DNA of 64,000 bases from an uncultured Gammaproteobacteria bacterium (GTDB lineage: Bacteria; Pseudomonadota; Gammaproteobacteria; Arenicellales; JAANXG01). The stretch lies in assembly GCA_947259395.1 (NCBI GenBank), contig CAMYMN010000001.1, positions 62,001 to 126,000 on the forward strand. Reading direction: 5' to 3'. The notes under the pieces were generated by a model. The model was not told the DNA's origin. It saw only the letters and a program-made list of their open reading frames with translations, and did not search any database. Positions 33,834 through 44,276 of the stretch are shown piece after piece (position 1 is the stretch's first letter; the number at the start of each line of letters is the position of its first letter). A program made the position numbers and the translations under genes.

Positions 33834-34417
33834 TGACACTCCGTATTTTTTCATTGATAGCACTCGTTCTTATGTCCGTCGTTCTATTGACGTCTTGCGT
33901 CGCCACAATAGTCGGAACCACAGCAGTCACTGCGGTGGACGTTGCTCATGACCGGCGCACCGTCGGCTCATACATCGATGACGGCGCTATTGAAATCAAA
34001 ATCAGAGAATTTGTAGTGCGTGATCCTGAGTTGCGAAAAAATGCACACATCAGTGTAACCAGCTTGAACGGCATCGTGTTGCTCACCGGCGAAGCGCCTA
34101 CCATTGAGTTGCGCAATAAAGTGGAAGCCGCAGCCAAGAATGTGGGCGGCGTGCGCCAGATCGTTAATGAAATTCGCGTCGCGGGAAAAACGGCCTTATT
34201 CAGCCGTGCCAATGACACTTGGTTAACGAGCAAGGTCAAGGCGCGCCTGATTAAAGACACTGGGCTCGACGCTAATCGCGTGAAAGTAGTTTCTGAATAT
34301 GGCAACGTGTACTTGCTGGGGGTTGTCACCCGGGCGGAGGGAACCGCGGCTACCGATACGGTGCGCAAGGTCGGCGGTGTGGTGCGCGTCGTCAAGGTGT
34401 TCGAGTACACGGATTGA
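33833..34417 (+). CDS. dolP: BON-domain outer-membrane lipoprotein, DolP/YraP-like
   Basis: Lipoprotein signal ([11 protein letters not shown]), two BON domains. Confidence 0.85.
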
Positions 34418-34896
34418 GTTCGAGCGCTGCTAAAATCGTTGCTGATCCAGTTCAGCTGGAAAAAATGCTGAATTCGCTGGCCCGTCCGTTGGTATTTACT
34501 AACGGCTGCTTCGATATCCTTCACCGTGGACACGTTGCATACCTCGAACAAGCGGCGCGACTGGGAAGCAGCCTCGTTGTTGGTATCAACGACGACGCCT
34601 CAGTGCGGCGTCAGAACAAGGGCGGTGGCCGTCCAATTAACCCCCTTGCGGACCGGGCGGCGGTGCTGGCGGCGCTCGCCAGCGTCGATCTCGTGGTCCC
34701 GTTTGGCGATGACACGCCGCTCGCGTTGATCATGACGCTGCAACCGGACCATCTGGTGAAAGGTGGAGACTGGTCCATGGATCAGATCGTCGGCGCACAG
34801 CAAGTACGGGAACGCGGTGGACAGGTGCACGCGATACCGATTCGCTACCAACGCTCCACCACCGATCTAATAAGGCGTATTCGCGGCGATGCCTGA
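34414..34896 (+). CDS. rfaE2: D-glycero-beta-D-manno-heptose 1-phosphate adenylyltransferase (HldE C-terminal type)
   Basis: [26 protein letters not shown]...HLVKGGDW. Confidence 0.93.
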   Translation: MSSSAAKIVADPVQLEKMLNSLARPLVFTNGCFDILHRGHVAYLEQAARLGSSLVVGINDDASVRRQNKGGGRPINPLADRAAVLAALASVDLVVPFGDDTPLALIMTLQPDHLVKGGDWSMDQIVGAQQVRERGGQVHAIPIRYQRSTTDLIRRIRGDA

Positions 34897-36319
34897 GTTA
34901 CCCGCTTCTTTCGTCAGCCAGGCGCGGGCGGTTGTTGGCGATCCTCAGGTGCTGAGTGATCCCGCCGACACCTGGACCTACGGGTACGACAATTCACGCA
35001 AACATCAGGCCCCGGACCTGGTGGTGTTCGCGACATCCCATGACCATGTCGTCAAACTGGTTCGCCTGTGCAACGAGTTCAACGTGCCGATCGTGGCGCG
35101 CGGCAGAGGCACCGGCACCACCGGAGGCTGTATACCGTCACAACACGGTTTGGTGTTGTCGCTGGAGCGCATGGACAGGATCGTACACATGGATGCCGCC
35201 AACCGTGCAATCACCGTGGAACCGGGGGTGCTCAATCAGCAGGTGCAGGAATGCGCAGGCGAGCATGGCTTCTTCTGGCCACCGGACCCCAGTAGCGGCG
35301 CTTTTTGCACCATTGGCGGCAATCTGGCATTCAATGGCGCGGGGCCAAGAGCGGTGAAATACGGCACGCCTCGCGAGAATATTCTCGGTCTCAAGGGGGT
35401 GACCGGCGCCGGTGCCGAGATCCGCACCGGCGTGCACACTACCAAGGGCGTGGTAGGTTACGATCTCACCCGACTGATCGTCGGGTCGGAGGGCACACTG
35501 GCGATTATCACCGAAGCCACGCTCAAGTTGACGCCGCTTGCGGAGGCTAAACTTACCCTGCAGGCAATTTATCATGACATCGACGGCGCCGTGCAGGCGG
35601 TGGTACGGCTGATGAGCCAACCGATCACGCCGTGCGCGTTGGAGTTTATCGACGGCCACGCGATTGACGTCATTCGCGATTATTCCAGCGCATTCCTCCC
35701 CGACAACGCCGGCGCCATGTTGATCATCGAGATCGACGGACCCGCGGCCGCCATGGATGCTGCAGTGCGAACGATGTCGAACGCCGCCAGTGGCGACGGA
35801 TTGCTATCATTGAGAACCGCACAGAGCGAACAGGAAGTCAGCGCCTTATGGGAGACCAGGAAAGCCCTGTCGCCTGCCTTGCGCAACATTGCGCCTAACA
35901 AATTGAACGAGGACGTTGTGGTGCCAGTTTCGAATATTCCTGCATTGATATCGGGACTCGATGAACTGAGCAGCAAGTTTGGTATTCCGATCGTGAACTT
36001 CGGGCATGCCGGTAACGGCAATATCCATGTGAATCTGTTATACGACACCCAGGACCCGGACCAAGAACGGAACGCTCGCCCGTGTCTGGACCGGGTATTT
36101 GATCTGGTCGTTAGCCTGAACGGGACGTTATCCGGGGAACACGGCGTGGGGCAAGAAAAACGCGACTACATCAACAAAGAAATCGACCCGGTCACTCTGG
36201 ACTTAATGCGGCGGATCAAACGCGAGTTCGATCCCAACGGACTGCTGAACCCTGACAAAATATTCCCACACACCCATCAACCCGCATATTGCACCAGTCG
36301 GCCACCGGCCTTGACGTAA
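34889..36319 (+). CDS. FAD-linked oxidase / D-lactate or glycolate dehydrogenase GlcD-like
   Basis: FAD_binding_4 [18 protein letters not shown]-terminal [24 protein letters not shown]; last ~14 codons are repeat-derived (see findings). Confidence 0.9.
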   Translation: MPELPASFVSQARAVVGDPQVLSDPADTWTYGYDNSRKHQAPDLVVFATSHDHVVKLVRLCNEFNVPIVARGRGTGTTGGCIPSQHGLVLSLERMDRIVHMDAANRAITVEPGVLNQQVQECAGEHGFFWPPDPSSGAFCTIGGNLAFNGAGPRAVKYGTPRENILGLKGVTGAGAEIRTGVHTTKGVVGYDLTRLIVGSEGTLAIITEATLKLTPLAEAKLTLQAIYHDIDGAVQAVVRLMSQPITPCALEFIDGHAIDVIRDYSSAFLPDNAGAMLIIEIDGPAAAMDAAVRTMSNAASGDGLLSLRTAQSEQEVSALWETRKALSPALRNIAPNKLNEDVVVPVSNIPALISGLDELSSKFGIPIVNFGHAGNGNIHVNLLYDTQDPDQERNARPCLDRVFDLVVSLNGTLSGEHGVGQEKRDYINKEIDPVTLDLMRRIKREFDPNGLLNPDKIFPHTHQPAYCTSRPPALT

Positions 36320-36539
36320 ATGATTTAAAAACGATTTGTGTATATTGAATCTAGCCCACTCGAACCAGGTACGTTTTGTATACGGCCGATGTCCTATCCG
36401 GGCTCTGGCTGGTCCAGGCACGCCTGAACTTGGACTTCACTCAAGCCATAGCTACGGCTATGACTTTCGTTCCAGCCCGGCGTTCAGTCGCCCCTGTCCT
36501 GCGCCAGCTTCCCGGATACTGATGCAATATACCGGTTAA
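36281..36539. repeat. Inverted-repeat-bounded modular intergenic element, copy 3 (S module in reverse orientation)
   Basis: Left CCCGCATATTGCACC, right rc TTAACCGGTATATTGCATC; CATAGCTACGGCTATG (36447-36462) is the reverse complement of the 6103-6118 core, with extended flanking similarity. Confidence 0.8.
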
Positions 36540-36544
36540 CCCCC

Positions 36545-37753
36545 TCATTCCTCGGAGCGGTAATACGCCTCGATTACCTTACGCGCCACAAATGCCGATT
36601 TCACGGTCCAGCGTTCTTCGTTGACGGTCAGCGACGCATACGCGATCTTGCGCTCATTCAGGCTAGCGTATCCGACAAACCAGTCATTTTTGCCTTTCGG
36701 TGAGGAACCGGTCAAAGACCCAGTCTTACCACCCACTTCGATGTTCTTGAATTCGCCGCGAAAAAACCCCCGGAAACCGTTGCGCGCCGATCCCCGTTGT
36801 ACCGTCTCACGCATCAGTCGCCTAAGCTTGCGTGCGGACTCGGGACTAATCGAGGGTGGCAATGTGCGGACTTCGTGAGTGTAAAGCGGCAATCCGAATT
36901 CATCGGTGACCACCTTAACGATGTGCGGTCGCACCATGATGCCGTTGTTGACCGCGGCGCTCGCCAACATCGCGCCATGCCAAGGGCTCAGTGTATTGGA
37001 GCGGGTGAATCCGGAGGCTACCTCGGCGAGCGCCCACTCATCATCAGGAGACAACGACATCGTGCTGGGTTGAATGACTAGATCACTGTCAAACTCCTGA
37101 TTAAATCCAAAGCGCTCCGCGTAGTTGTGTAAGGTCTGGGCACCTAATTGGAACACACCAATGCGTGCGAATACTGGATTGACCGATTCAGCGAACGCCT
37201 TGACCAGGGTGGGACGCCGTGTCCATTTATTGTCGCGGTGCCGAAAAACCTGCCGTTTGTACAGACTGGAACGCTTACCGTTGAACGGCAGGACCGTATC
37301 CGGCTCTACTTTCCCTTGGTCCAGCGCCGCCGCCGCGGTGACAATCTTGAATATGGAAGCCGCCGGATAGTTGCTACGCAAGGCGAGATTGCCAAGCCCG
37401 CTGCGTTTCTTGTCCCAACTGAACAACGCGATCACTTCTCCGGTGGTGGGGTCCAGGGCGACGAACGCAGCGTAGTCCGGGCGGTAACGGCGGTAGAGTC
37501 GGTCCAAAACCGCCTGGATATCGTTATCGAACGTGTATTCAAGGCGCCCCTGATAATCTTGATGACGGCCGGGCAAGTTGAGTTGATCGGGATATTGGTT
37601 GCGCCTGGCATAGTCGGTTAGCGCTTTGGCGATGACCAACTGGTCGATACCGAATAGATCCGACCGATTAAAACGAACTGCGGCGAGTTCGATGGGGAGG
37701 ATCGACAGGTAAGTAAACAGAGCACCCGCAAATAATCCGAGATACCGAGGCAT
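36545..37753 (-). CDS. Penicillin-binding transpeptidase-domain protein (orphan, short class B-like)
   Basis: AASIFKIVTAAAALDQG (SxxK), AFAESVNPVFARIG (SxN), EVGGKTGSLTG (KTG); ATG at 37753 preferred. Confidence 0.88.
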   Translation of the reverse strand: MPRYLGLFAGALFTYLSILPIELAAVRFNRSDLFGIDQLVIAKALTDYARRNQYPDQLNLPGRHQDYQGRLEYTFDNDIQAVLDRLYRRYRPDYAAFVALDPTTGEVIALFSWDKKRSGLGNLALRSNYPAASIFKIVTAAAALDQGKVEPDTVLPFNGKRSSLYKRQVFRHRDNKWTRRPTLVKAFAESVNPVFARIGVFQLGAQTLHNYAERFGFNQEFDSDLVIQPSTMSLSPDDEWALAEVASGFTRSNTLSPWHGAMLASAAVNNGIMVRPHIVKVVTDEFGLPLYTHEVRTLPPSISPESARKLRRLMRETVQRGSARNGFRGFFRGEFKNIEVGGKTGSLTGSSPKGKNDWFVGYASLNERKIAYASLTVNEERWTVKSAFVARKVIEAYYRSEE

Positions 37754-37763
37754 TTTTAGTTGA

Positions 37764-38258
37764 TCACTCCGTGTCGAGCAGCGCGAGATACACCGCTTTG
37801 TCATCTTCGGTAAAACAACAGACTATGATTTCATCGAGGCGATCATCGTAGCGGCGTATAACGGTTAACGCAATCCTGGCTGCTTCTTGTTTGGGATAAC
37901 CATAAACACCAGTGCTAATCCCGGGGAAGGCAATTGAGCGAATACCATGATCCAATGCAGTATCCAACGATTGCGTGTAACAGGATTCTAGCAAATCCGC
38001 TTCCCCCTGATCACCACCCCGCCATACTGGACCGACAGTGTGAATCACCCACTTGGCTGGTAATTCGAATCCGGGGGTAATACGGGCTTCGCCGGTGGGG
38101 CAACCACCAATTTTCTTGCACGCTGTAAGCAAATCGGGACCCGCTGCGCGATGGATCGCACCATCCACCCCGCCGCCGCCCAATAAAGTGGTGTTAGCGG
38201 CATTGACGATGGCGTCGACGTGAAGATTGGTAATGTCCCCTTGCACTACCCTAATCAT
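37764..38258 (-). CDS. Macrodomain protein (O-acetyl-ADP-ribose deacetylase, YmdB-like)
   Basis: [41 protein letters not shown]. Confidence 0.95.
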   Translation of the reverse strand: MIRVVQGDITNLHVDAIVNAANTTLLGGGGVDGAIHRAAGPDLLTACKKIGGCPTGEARITPGFELPAKWVIHTVGPVWRGGDQGEADLLESCYTQSLDTALDHGIRSIAFPGISTGVYGYPKQEAARIALTVIRRYDDRLDEIIVCCFTEDDKAVYLALLDTE

Positions 38259-38475
38259 GGGCCACTATTTAAACGTAACTCGATGATAAAGTGAACCGCA
38301 TTCCTAAGTTATCTTGTTACTGCCTGCCACCCCGCCTATTGCACCAGGGCGCCCCGCCCCTTTTCTTGCCAAGCGACGTGAAAAATCGAATATGCGAATT
38401 CATGGAAGCGACGCGGCGGGACTGTTCTTTGCAGATCATGAATAGAGGTGGAACTGACTGGTTCTCGCACACCTG

Positions 38476-38605
38476 CGCTTGTGCTGGTGTCGTTGCAGTG
38501 CTTGATTTTCGCTCAACAGAAAAAACGGCGTCGGTGTCACAGACTCTGACCCCGTTTTTTCATCGCTCCACAGCGACGCTTGTGCTGGTGTAGTGGCAGT
38601 GCTTG
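38476..38605. repeat. Two copies of CGCTTGTGCTGGTGT(N)GT(N)GCAGTGCTTG flanking a hairpin
   Basis: 38476-38505 and 38576-38605; also in the ftsA-ftsZ spacer. Confidence 0.65.
38519..38560. terminator. Strong bidirectional hairpin with A/T flanks (AAAAAACGG...CCGTTTTTT)
   Basis: gaaaaaacggcgtcggtgtcacagactctgaccccgttttttc: near-complete stem with terminal A6/T6. Confidence 0.65.
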
Positions 38606-38706
38606 TCCCCGCGCAGCAGGGGGTCAGCCGCCGAGTCCAATCACCATCATCCGGAATCCTGGGTACAATATGCGGTTAAAGGTTCTCACCTGCTATACTC
38701 AATTCG

Positions 38707-39249
38707 ATGCAATCTCAAACTGCGAACAAGAACAAAATCCGCTTGCTCGTGTGTGCGCTGAATTGTTTATTGTGCGGCACAACTATTGCGCAAACGGCGC
38801 CCGACCAACCTGTTACGCCAGCCGATCTGGTCCTGCATTACCTGCAACAGGACATGTTCTTGCGCCCCGGTAACGGATTCCAACGGGTACACATCGGCCA
38901 AACGTTTGATCAAGCCGCGAAGGTGTGGGGTAAACCAAAGACCGCGAAACGTGGGCGTGTGGACAAGATCAACCAATGGGTCTATGAGGCCGGTGACGGC
39001 ACCGTATTGATTCTAAACGGAAAACAGGCAATTAATTCGATTACCGTAGCGGGCGCATCGAGCTCGCTATATCAGTCCACACAAGGGGCGCGCTTCGGTA
39101 TGACACCCAGCGAGGTCGCCCGGCTTTACCCGGGACTTCCACCTCGAGGCAAGGTAAAACAGCTTTCCTATCCGCGTCTCGGTATTGCTTTTAGCTTCGC
39201 CAACGGCACCTTGGCCGCGATGCAGGTATTTGCACCCAGCAACCCCTAA
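38707..39249 (+). CDS. Predicted secreted protein of unknown function
   Basis: Signal peptide (LLVCALNCLLCGTTIAQT), no recognised catalytic motif. Confidence 0.65.
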   Translation: MQSQTANKNKIRLLVCALNCLLCGTTIAQTAPDQPVTPADLVLHYLQQDMFLRPGNGFQRVHIGQTFDQAAKVWGKPKTAKRGRVDKINQWVYEAGDGTVLILNGKQAINSITVAGASSSLYQSTQGARFGMTPSEVARLYPGLPPRGKVKQLSYPRLGIAFSFANGTLAAMQVFAPSNP

Positions 39250-39365
39250 CGCGCCACTTTAGCAACAGCAACACAAACCGGTGCACAACATCGCGAAACC
39301 CGGGTCCGAGTGCGATTCACACCCCATATTTCCGTCATTGCTAAAAATACGGGAAAACATGCAGT

Positions 39366-42300
39366 TCAACCAGAAGCCGGCGACACGGCCCTGACATCGG
39401 TGCGCCGTAGTTGGTGAAACAATAGATACACGGCCGGAACCATCCCCAGGCTGACAATCATCGCAAATGACAATCCAGCGACGATCGTCACCGCCAGCGG
39501 TTGTAGCATTTCCGCACCTTCACCGAGTCCCAACGCCAAAGGCGACATCCCTACTACCGTGGTCAAGGTGGTCATAAGAATTGGACGCAGGCGCAGCCGC
39601 GCGGCATGTGCAATTGCGTCATGTAGCTGTTCGCCGCGCTCCCGCAGTATCTCGATATACTCCACCAGCACAATCGAGTTGTTGACAACAATACCGGCAA
39701 GCATAATCAAGCCTAGCCAGACCGGCATCGATAACGGCAGGTCGGTGACGGTCAGTCCTATCACCACTCCAATCACGGTGAAGGGTACACACAATAGGAT
39801 CACGAGCGGATTGCGCAGTGATTCGTACTGCACCGCCAACACGACGAACACCAGGAACAGGGCCAGCGACAATACAACATTCGCGATCCCCTGCCCTTTT
39901 TGTAGCGATTCCTCTGCGCCGCCGAAATACATTGTATAGCCCGACGGAAGATCTAATTTACTCATCTCACCGCGCACTGCTGCGATCACCTGTCCCAAGG
40001 TGTAATTTGACTTCGGAGCGGCGGTTACTTCGATGATGCGGTTTTGGTTATCCCGATGCAGCTCCAGCGGCGCCGGCACCAGCAGTACTTCCGCCACGTC
40101 ACCGAGGTATATCGCCGGCCGCTCCTCAGTGGCCGGAAATAGCAACACCGAGTCTAAATCTTTGGGATGATCGAACTGCGTGCGCGGCAAGCGCACTAAT
40201 ATCGGATACGCGCGATCGCCGTCGAGAAAATCGCTGGCCACCACACCTTGCAAAGCAATGCGTACTTGGTTCCCCACTTGCGATACATCGACACCGAGGT
40301 CCGCCGCACGTTCCCTGTCCACGGTAATGGCAAACTCCTGCCGCACCTCCTCAGCGGTGTGTTCGATATTCTTCAGTCCCGGAATCGCTCCGAGACTGGA
40401 GGCAATCTGATCGGCGAGCCGATTGAGAACGCTGAGCCCCGGTCCCTGGATACGCACGCTGATTTCCTGTTCCGAACGCCCGAATCGCAGACCGCGAATG
40501 CTTCGCGCCCGGGATCGTATCTTGATGCCGGCGATCTCGGCGTTGTCAAACGCGTTGTTGAAGCGGCGCACCCATTCGCGGCTACTCAACGGGCGATCAG
40601 AACGCGTTACAAGCTGCACTTTTAGCGTCGTGCGGTTCGACACCTGCCGCTCAGTACGGCCAAAGATATAGCCACCCACGACGGTAAATACCGTTTCCAC
40701 GTGCCCCTGACCCCAGACCAGTTGCTCGATGCGTCTGACTTTGTCGTCCATGTCGTTGACCGACCGGCTCGGATCAACGGTCACGTCGATTCTGACCCGT
40801 CCGTCATCCAGCCTTGGCAGGAACTCTCTATTGTCGGACGTGAAAACCGGCACGGCCAAAACCAGCGCCAGTATTGCCACCGCCAACAACAACCAATAGC
40901 GGTGTTTAGCCAGTATCCACACGACGAATGCGCTATAGCCGCTGCTTAACCGGTTCATGATCCTGTCGACGACATGACGAAATCGCCCGATCTCGGAACG
41001 GCCGATGCGTGCCGCTAAACTGGGCACTAAGGTCAAAGCGACCACCATGGAAGCCAGAATTGCCGCGGAAATCGTAAAGATCAATTCGCGAAATAACAAG
41101 GCGACCAATCCACCGATGAACAAGAATGGCAACACCGCCGCCAGATTAGTCGAAGTCGAAGCAACAATAGCGCTGGTGACTTCCGCCGCCGCATTGCGTC
41201 CAGCCTCAAGCGGTTGTTCTCCTTGCTGTTGATGGCGGGTCATGTTTTCCAACATCACGATCGTATTATCCACCAACAACCCGACTCCCAACGCCAGTCC
41301 ACCCAGGGTCATGATGTTAAGCGTCAAACCGCCGGCGCCCATGATTGCAAATGTAACCATAATGGAAATGGGAATCGCGGTGCCGATGATCAATGTGCGG
41401 CGTAGGCTACCGAGAAACAGGTACACGACGATCATCGCCAGTAACGCACCCATTACCGCCGCATAGGTCGCATTGCGCAATGCATTACGCACATAGGTGG
41501 ATTGGTCCGCTACGATGTCAATGTGAATGTCCTCCGGGATCAACTGGTTGGCGCGTAACCAGTTCATTCGCGCCTTCACGACGTCGGCGACATTGACGGT
41601 GTTGGCATCGGGTTGCTTTTGCACTGAAATTTTCACGCCGGGCACGCCGTTCAATCGCACCCGCAAGCGATTATCCTCATGGGCATCAATAACTTGAGCC
41701 ACTTCGCCGAGCGGCACCTGTTCGTCCGCACGTGTCCTGATCGGTAGTTGTCTCAATTGCTCCAGACTTACCACGCGTCCCGCGGTGCGGCTGCCAAACT
41801 CCAGTGTCGGCAATATCAATCGCCCGCTCGGTTGATCTACGTTGCCACGGTCTATGGCGCTGACGACATCATTGATGGTCAACCCGAGTCCGGCGAGGCG
41901 ATGTTGATCCGGCACTACATGGATCTCACGTACCAGGCCACCACCCACCTCGACCGCTGCCACCCCCGGCAAATTCAGGAAAAACTTCGCAAACACATCG
42001 TCGCCCCAGGTACGCAGCGCCACCGGATCGCGTTGGGTGGAACTGAGCACATATTCCGCGATCGGTATCTGACTGGGGTCGAGCTTGTATATGATTGGCG
42101 GATCTATGGTATCGGGCAGGAACCGTTTGGCACGATCCAAACGCGTGCTCGCGTCCCGCAACGCGATATCGATATCCTTACCATAAGGGAATGACAGACT
42201 CACGGTGCTCGTGCCCTCAATGGTTTTGGACTCCACATGAATCGCATCTTCGGTTATAGCAAGTTGCTCTTCGAGTTGCCGGGTCACCTGATCCTCCATG

Positions 42301-42500
42301 ACCTTGGCCGATACACCGGCGTCGATGATCCGCACCCTGATTTGTGGATAAATGAGCTTCGGCAGCAAATCCACCGCTAATCGATCCAACACCGACAGGC
42401 CGAGGACCACGACCGCCAGTGCGATCATGATGGTCCCCACTGGATGGCGAATCGACCATACCGCAAGGCCACCTGTGCGTAACTTGGATTTACCCGCCAT
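39366..42500 (-). CDS. RND-family efflux permease (AcrB/MdtB-like)
   Basis: 1044 aa, GGLALGVGLLVDNTIVMLENM, LGLIMLAGIVVNNSIVLVEYI; 12-TM RND architecture. Confidence 0.96.
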   Translation of the reverse strand: MAGKSKLRTGGLAVWSIRHPVGTIMIALAVVVLGLSVLDRLAVDLLPKLIYPQIRVRIIDAGVSAKVMEDQVTRQLEEQLAITEDAIHVESKTIEGTSTVSLSFPYGKDIDIALRDASTRLDRAKRFLPDTIDPPIIYKLDPSQIPIAEYVLSSTQRDPVALRTWGDDVFAKFFLNLPGVAAVEVGGGLVREIHVVPDQHRLAGLGLTINDVVSAIDRGNVDQPSGRLILPTLEFGSRTAGRVVSLEQLRQLPIRTRADEQVPLGEVAQVIDAHEDNRLRVRLNGVPGVKISVQKQPDANTVNVADVVKARMNWLRANQLIPEDIHIDIVADQSTYVRNALRNATYAAVMGALLAMIVVYLFLGSLRRTLIIGTAIPISIMVTFAIMGAGGLTLNIMTLGGLALGVGLLVDNTIVMLENMTRHQQQGEQPLEAGRNAAAEVTSAIVASTSTNLAAVLPFLFIGGLVALLFRELIFTISAAILASMVVALTLVPSLAARIGRSEIGRFRHVVDRIMNRLSSGYSAFVVWILAKHRYWLLLAVAILALVLAVPVFTSDNREFLPRLDDGRVRIDVTVDPSRSVNDMDDKVRRIEQLVWGQGHVETVFTVVGGYIFGRTERQVSNRTTLKVQLVTRSDRPLSSREWVRRFNNAFDNAEIAGIKIRSRARSIRGLRFGRSEQEISVRIQGPGLSVLNRLADQIASSLGAIPGLKNIEHTAEEVRQEFAITVDRERAADLGVDVSQVGNQVRIALQGVVASDFLDGDRAYPILVRLPRTQFDHPKDLDSVLLFPATEERPAIYLGDVAEVLLVPAPLELHRDNQNRIIEVTAAPKSNYTLGQVIAAVRGEMSKLDLPSGYTMYFGGAEESLQKGQGIANVVLSLALFLVFVVLAVQYESLRNPLVILLCVPFTVIGVVIGLTVTDLPLSMPVWLGLIMLAGIVVNNSIVLVEYIEILRERGEQLHDAIAHAARLRLRPILMTTLTTVVGMSPLALGLGEGAEMLQPLAVTIVAGLSFAMIVSLGMVPAVYLLFHQLRRTDVRAVSPASG

Positions 42501-43584
42501 GAGTCGCGCGAAGCGCCGCTGTGGTCACCACGGGTTTCACCTTTTGTCCCTCGCGCAAACCGAGAAAACCGGACGTCACCACCCGCTCTCCGGCGTTCAC
42601 GCCGGAAACGACTTCCACTGAATCCGACAATCGCAGTCCGGTGCGAATGCCACGGCGATGGATTTGAAATTCCGAATCAACGATGAACACATATTCACCC
42701 TGTTCGTCGCGCCTGAGCGCGGCTAGGGGAATAGTTATGGCATCCGTGCGCCGGCTGGTGATGACCACCCGGCAGAATTGGCCGGCCCGTGCCGATGCTG
42801 GAACCTGCTCCAACACCACTTCGAGCTTTCCTCTGCGGGTCTTCGGATCGATGGTGGGGTAGATGCGACTGATTACACCCGGTAATCCACGCTTGCCCAG
42901 GGCGTCGATACTAACCACTACTTCGTCACCCACTTGCAATCCCGGTAACAGCAACTCCGATACGCTGACATCTGTGACCAGCGATGAAGAATCGACCAGC
43001 GTCATCAAATGTTGATGTTTTGCCGCCACATCCCCGGCGTTCACGAGGCGTTCCGCAATAGTGCCGGCGAACGGCGCCTTGATGGTCATATAATCGTGAC
43101 GTGTTTCCAACAGTCGTTCGTCGGCAGCCGCTATCTGCAGATCGGTCTTCGCTTTCGTCAACGCTTCCTCGCTGGACAAGTCTTTCTTGCGCAGACGTTG
43201 CAATCGCTTGACATCGCTTTCGAATTGCTTGCGCTGTGCGACCGCCTTGTCCAACTCTGCGGCTAGTACACGGTCATCCAAACGCACTAACACATCACTG
43301 ATCGCAACGTCATCGCCCTCGCGGGCCAAGACCCGTAAAATGGCTCCTTCCTCTTGACTGATAATGCGGGCTTCACGCAATGCGCGTAATGTACCGGAAC
43401 GTTCAAAGGCATAGCTGAGCGTTTGTTGCTTGACATCGCTAACTTCAACCAAATGAGCTGCATCGCGACGCTGGGGTTTGGGCGATTTAGCCGGGCTGTT
43501 GCTGTCCGCCGAACACCCGGCCAACGTCAGTAATAACGGTGCCCATAACCACCGGATACAACGGTGTGCGATTACGAAAGTCAC
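42490..43584 (-). CDS. RND efflux periplasmic adaptor (membrane fusion protein)
   Basis: SGTLRALREARIISQEEGAILRVLAREGDDVAISDVLVRLDD; lipoprotein signal; overlaps permease. Confidence 0.93.
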   Translation of the reverse strand: MTFVIAHRCIRWLWAPLLLTLAGCSADSNSPAKSPKPQRRDAAHLVEVSDVKQQTLSYAFERSGTLRALREARIISQEEGAILRVLAREGDDVAISDVLVRLDDRVLAAELDKAVAQRKQFESDVKRLQRLRKKDLSSEEALTKAKTDLQIAAADERLLETRHDYMTIKAPFAGTIAERLVNAGDVAAKHQHLMTLVDSSSLVTDVSVSELLLPGLQVGDEVVVSIDALGKRGLPGVISRIYPTIDPKTRRGKLEVVLEQVPASARAGQFCRVVITSRRTDAITIPLAALRRDEQGEYVFIVDSEFQIHRRGIRTGLRLSDSVEVVSGVNAGERVVTSGFLGLREGQKVKPVVTTAALRATHGG

Positions 43585-43606
43585 GGCGTTGTTCCTAATA
43601 CTAGCG

Positions 43607-44182
43607 TCAGCGACGGGAATTGATCGACAGGGTAGGCAGAAAACGTTCGAGCTCTGTCAGCGCTATCTCGTATACCTGACGTTTGAATTCCACGATCTGA
43701 TCCACTGCGCGCCAATAATCGATCCACTGCCATTCATCAAATTCCGGTTTGGACGATGTATTGAGACAGACCTTGGAATCTTCACACAGCAGACGCAACA
43801 AAAACCAAATTTGCTTCTGACCCATGAAGGTTTCGTTCTTCGACCGCTGTCCGCGACGCAAGTTGTGCGGTAAATCATATTTCAGCCAGTCCTGGGTTCT
43901 GGCAATCACGCGAACATGGTCCCGGGTCAGGCCAATCTCCTCGTACAACTCCCGAAACAGGGCCTCTTCGGGCGTCTCATTAGAACGCACCCCCCCTTGT
44001 GGAAACTGCCAACCGTCATGGGCGCGCCGCCGTGCCCACAGTACCTGGTTATAACGGTTAAAGAGGATGATCCCGACGTTGGGTCGGTAGCCATCGTCCT
44101 TAGAAATGCTATCGTAATCCCGGCCGGTCATTGGCATTTTAAAGTCATTGATACTATGGGTGCATTGTTTCATGAAGGTCAT
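43607..44182 (-). CDS. rppH: RNA pyrophosphohydrolase (Nudix)
   Basis: DDGYRPNVGIILFNRYNQVLWARRRAHDGWQFPQGGVRSNETPEEALFRELYEEIGL; real start probably within the first 30 codons. Confidence 0.93.
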   Translation of the reverse strand: MTFMKQCTHSINDFKMPMTGRDYDSISKDDGYRPNVGIILFNRYNQVLWARRRAHDGWQFPQGGVRSNETPEEALFRELYEEIGLTRDHVRVIARTQDWLKYDLPHNLRRGQRSKNETFMGQKQIWFLLRLLCEDSKVCLNTSSKPEFDEWQWIDYWRAVDQIVEFKRQVYEIALTELERFLPTLSINSRR

Positions 44183-44276
44183 CTTGCCGCAATCGCTGAT
44201 CGTGTCACTTTGATTTACAATTCCGCACGGGTCGCTATGCTAGGCAACCCTTCGGATTGCAAAAGCTCCATAAACC

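Larger units (their letters stand above)
38331..38679. repeat. Degenerate modular intergenic element, copy 4 (P module plus short repeats)
   Basis: Left CCCGCCTATTGCACCAGGGCGCCCCGCCCCTTTTCTTGCCAAGC; right rc TTAACCGCATATTGTACCC. Confidence 0.6.

Noticed and set aside
38331-38680. Possible CRISPR array or integron attC-like site
   Set aside because: Only two imperfect 27-bp repeats 100 bp apart with no regular spacers, no cas genes; no integrase and no attC core sites recognised.
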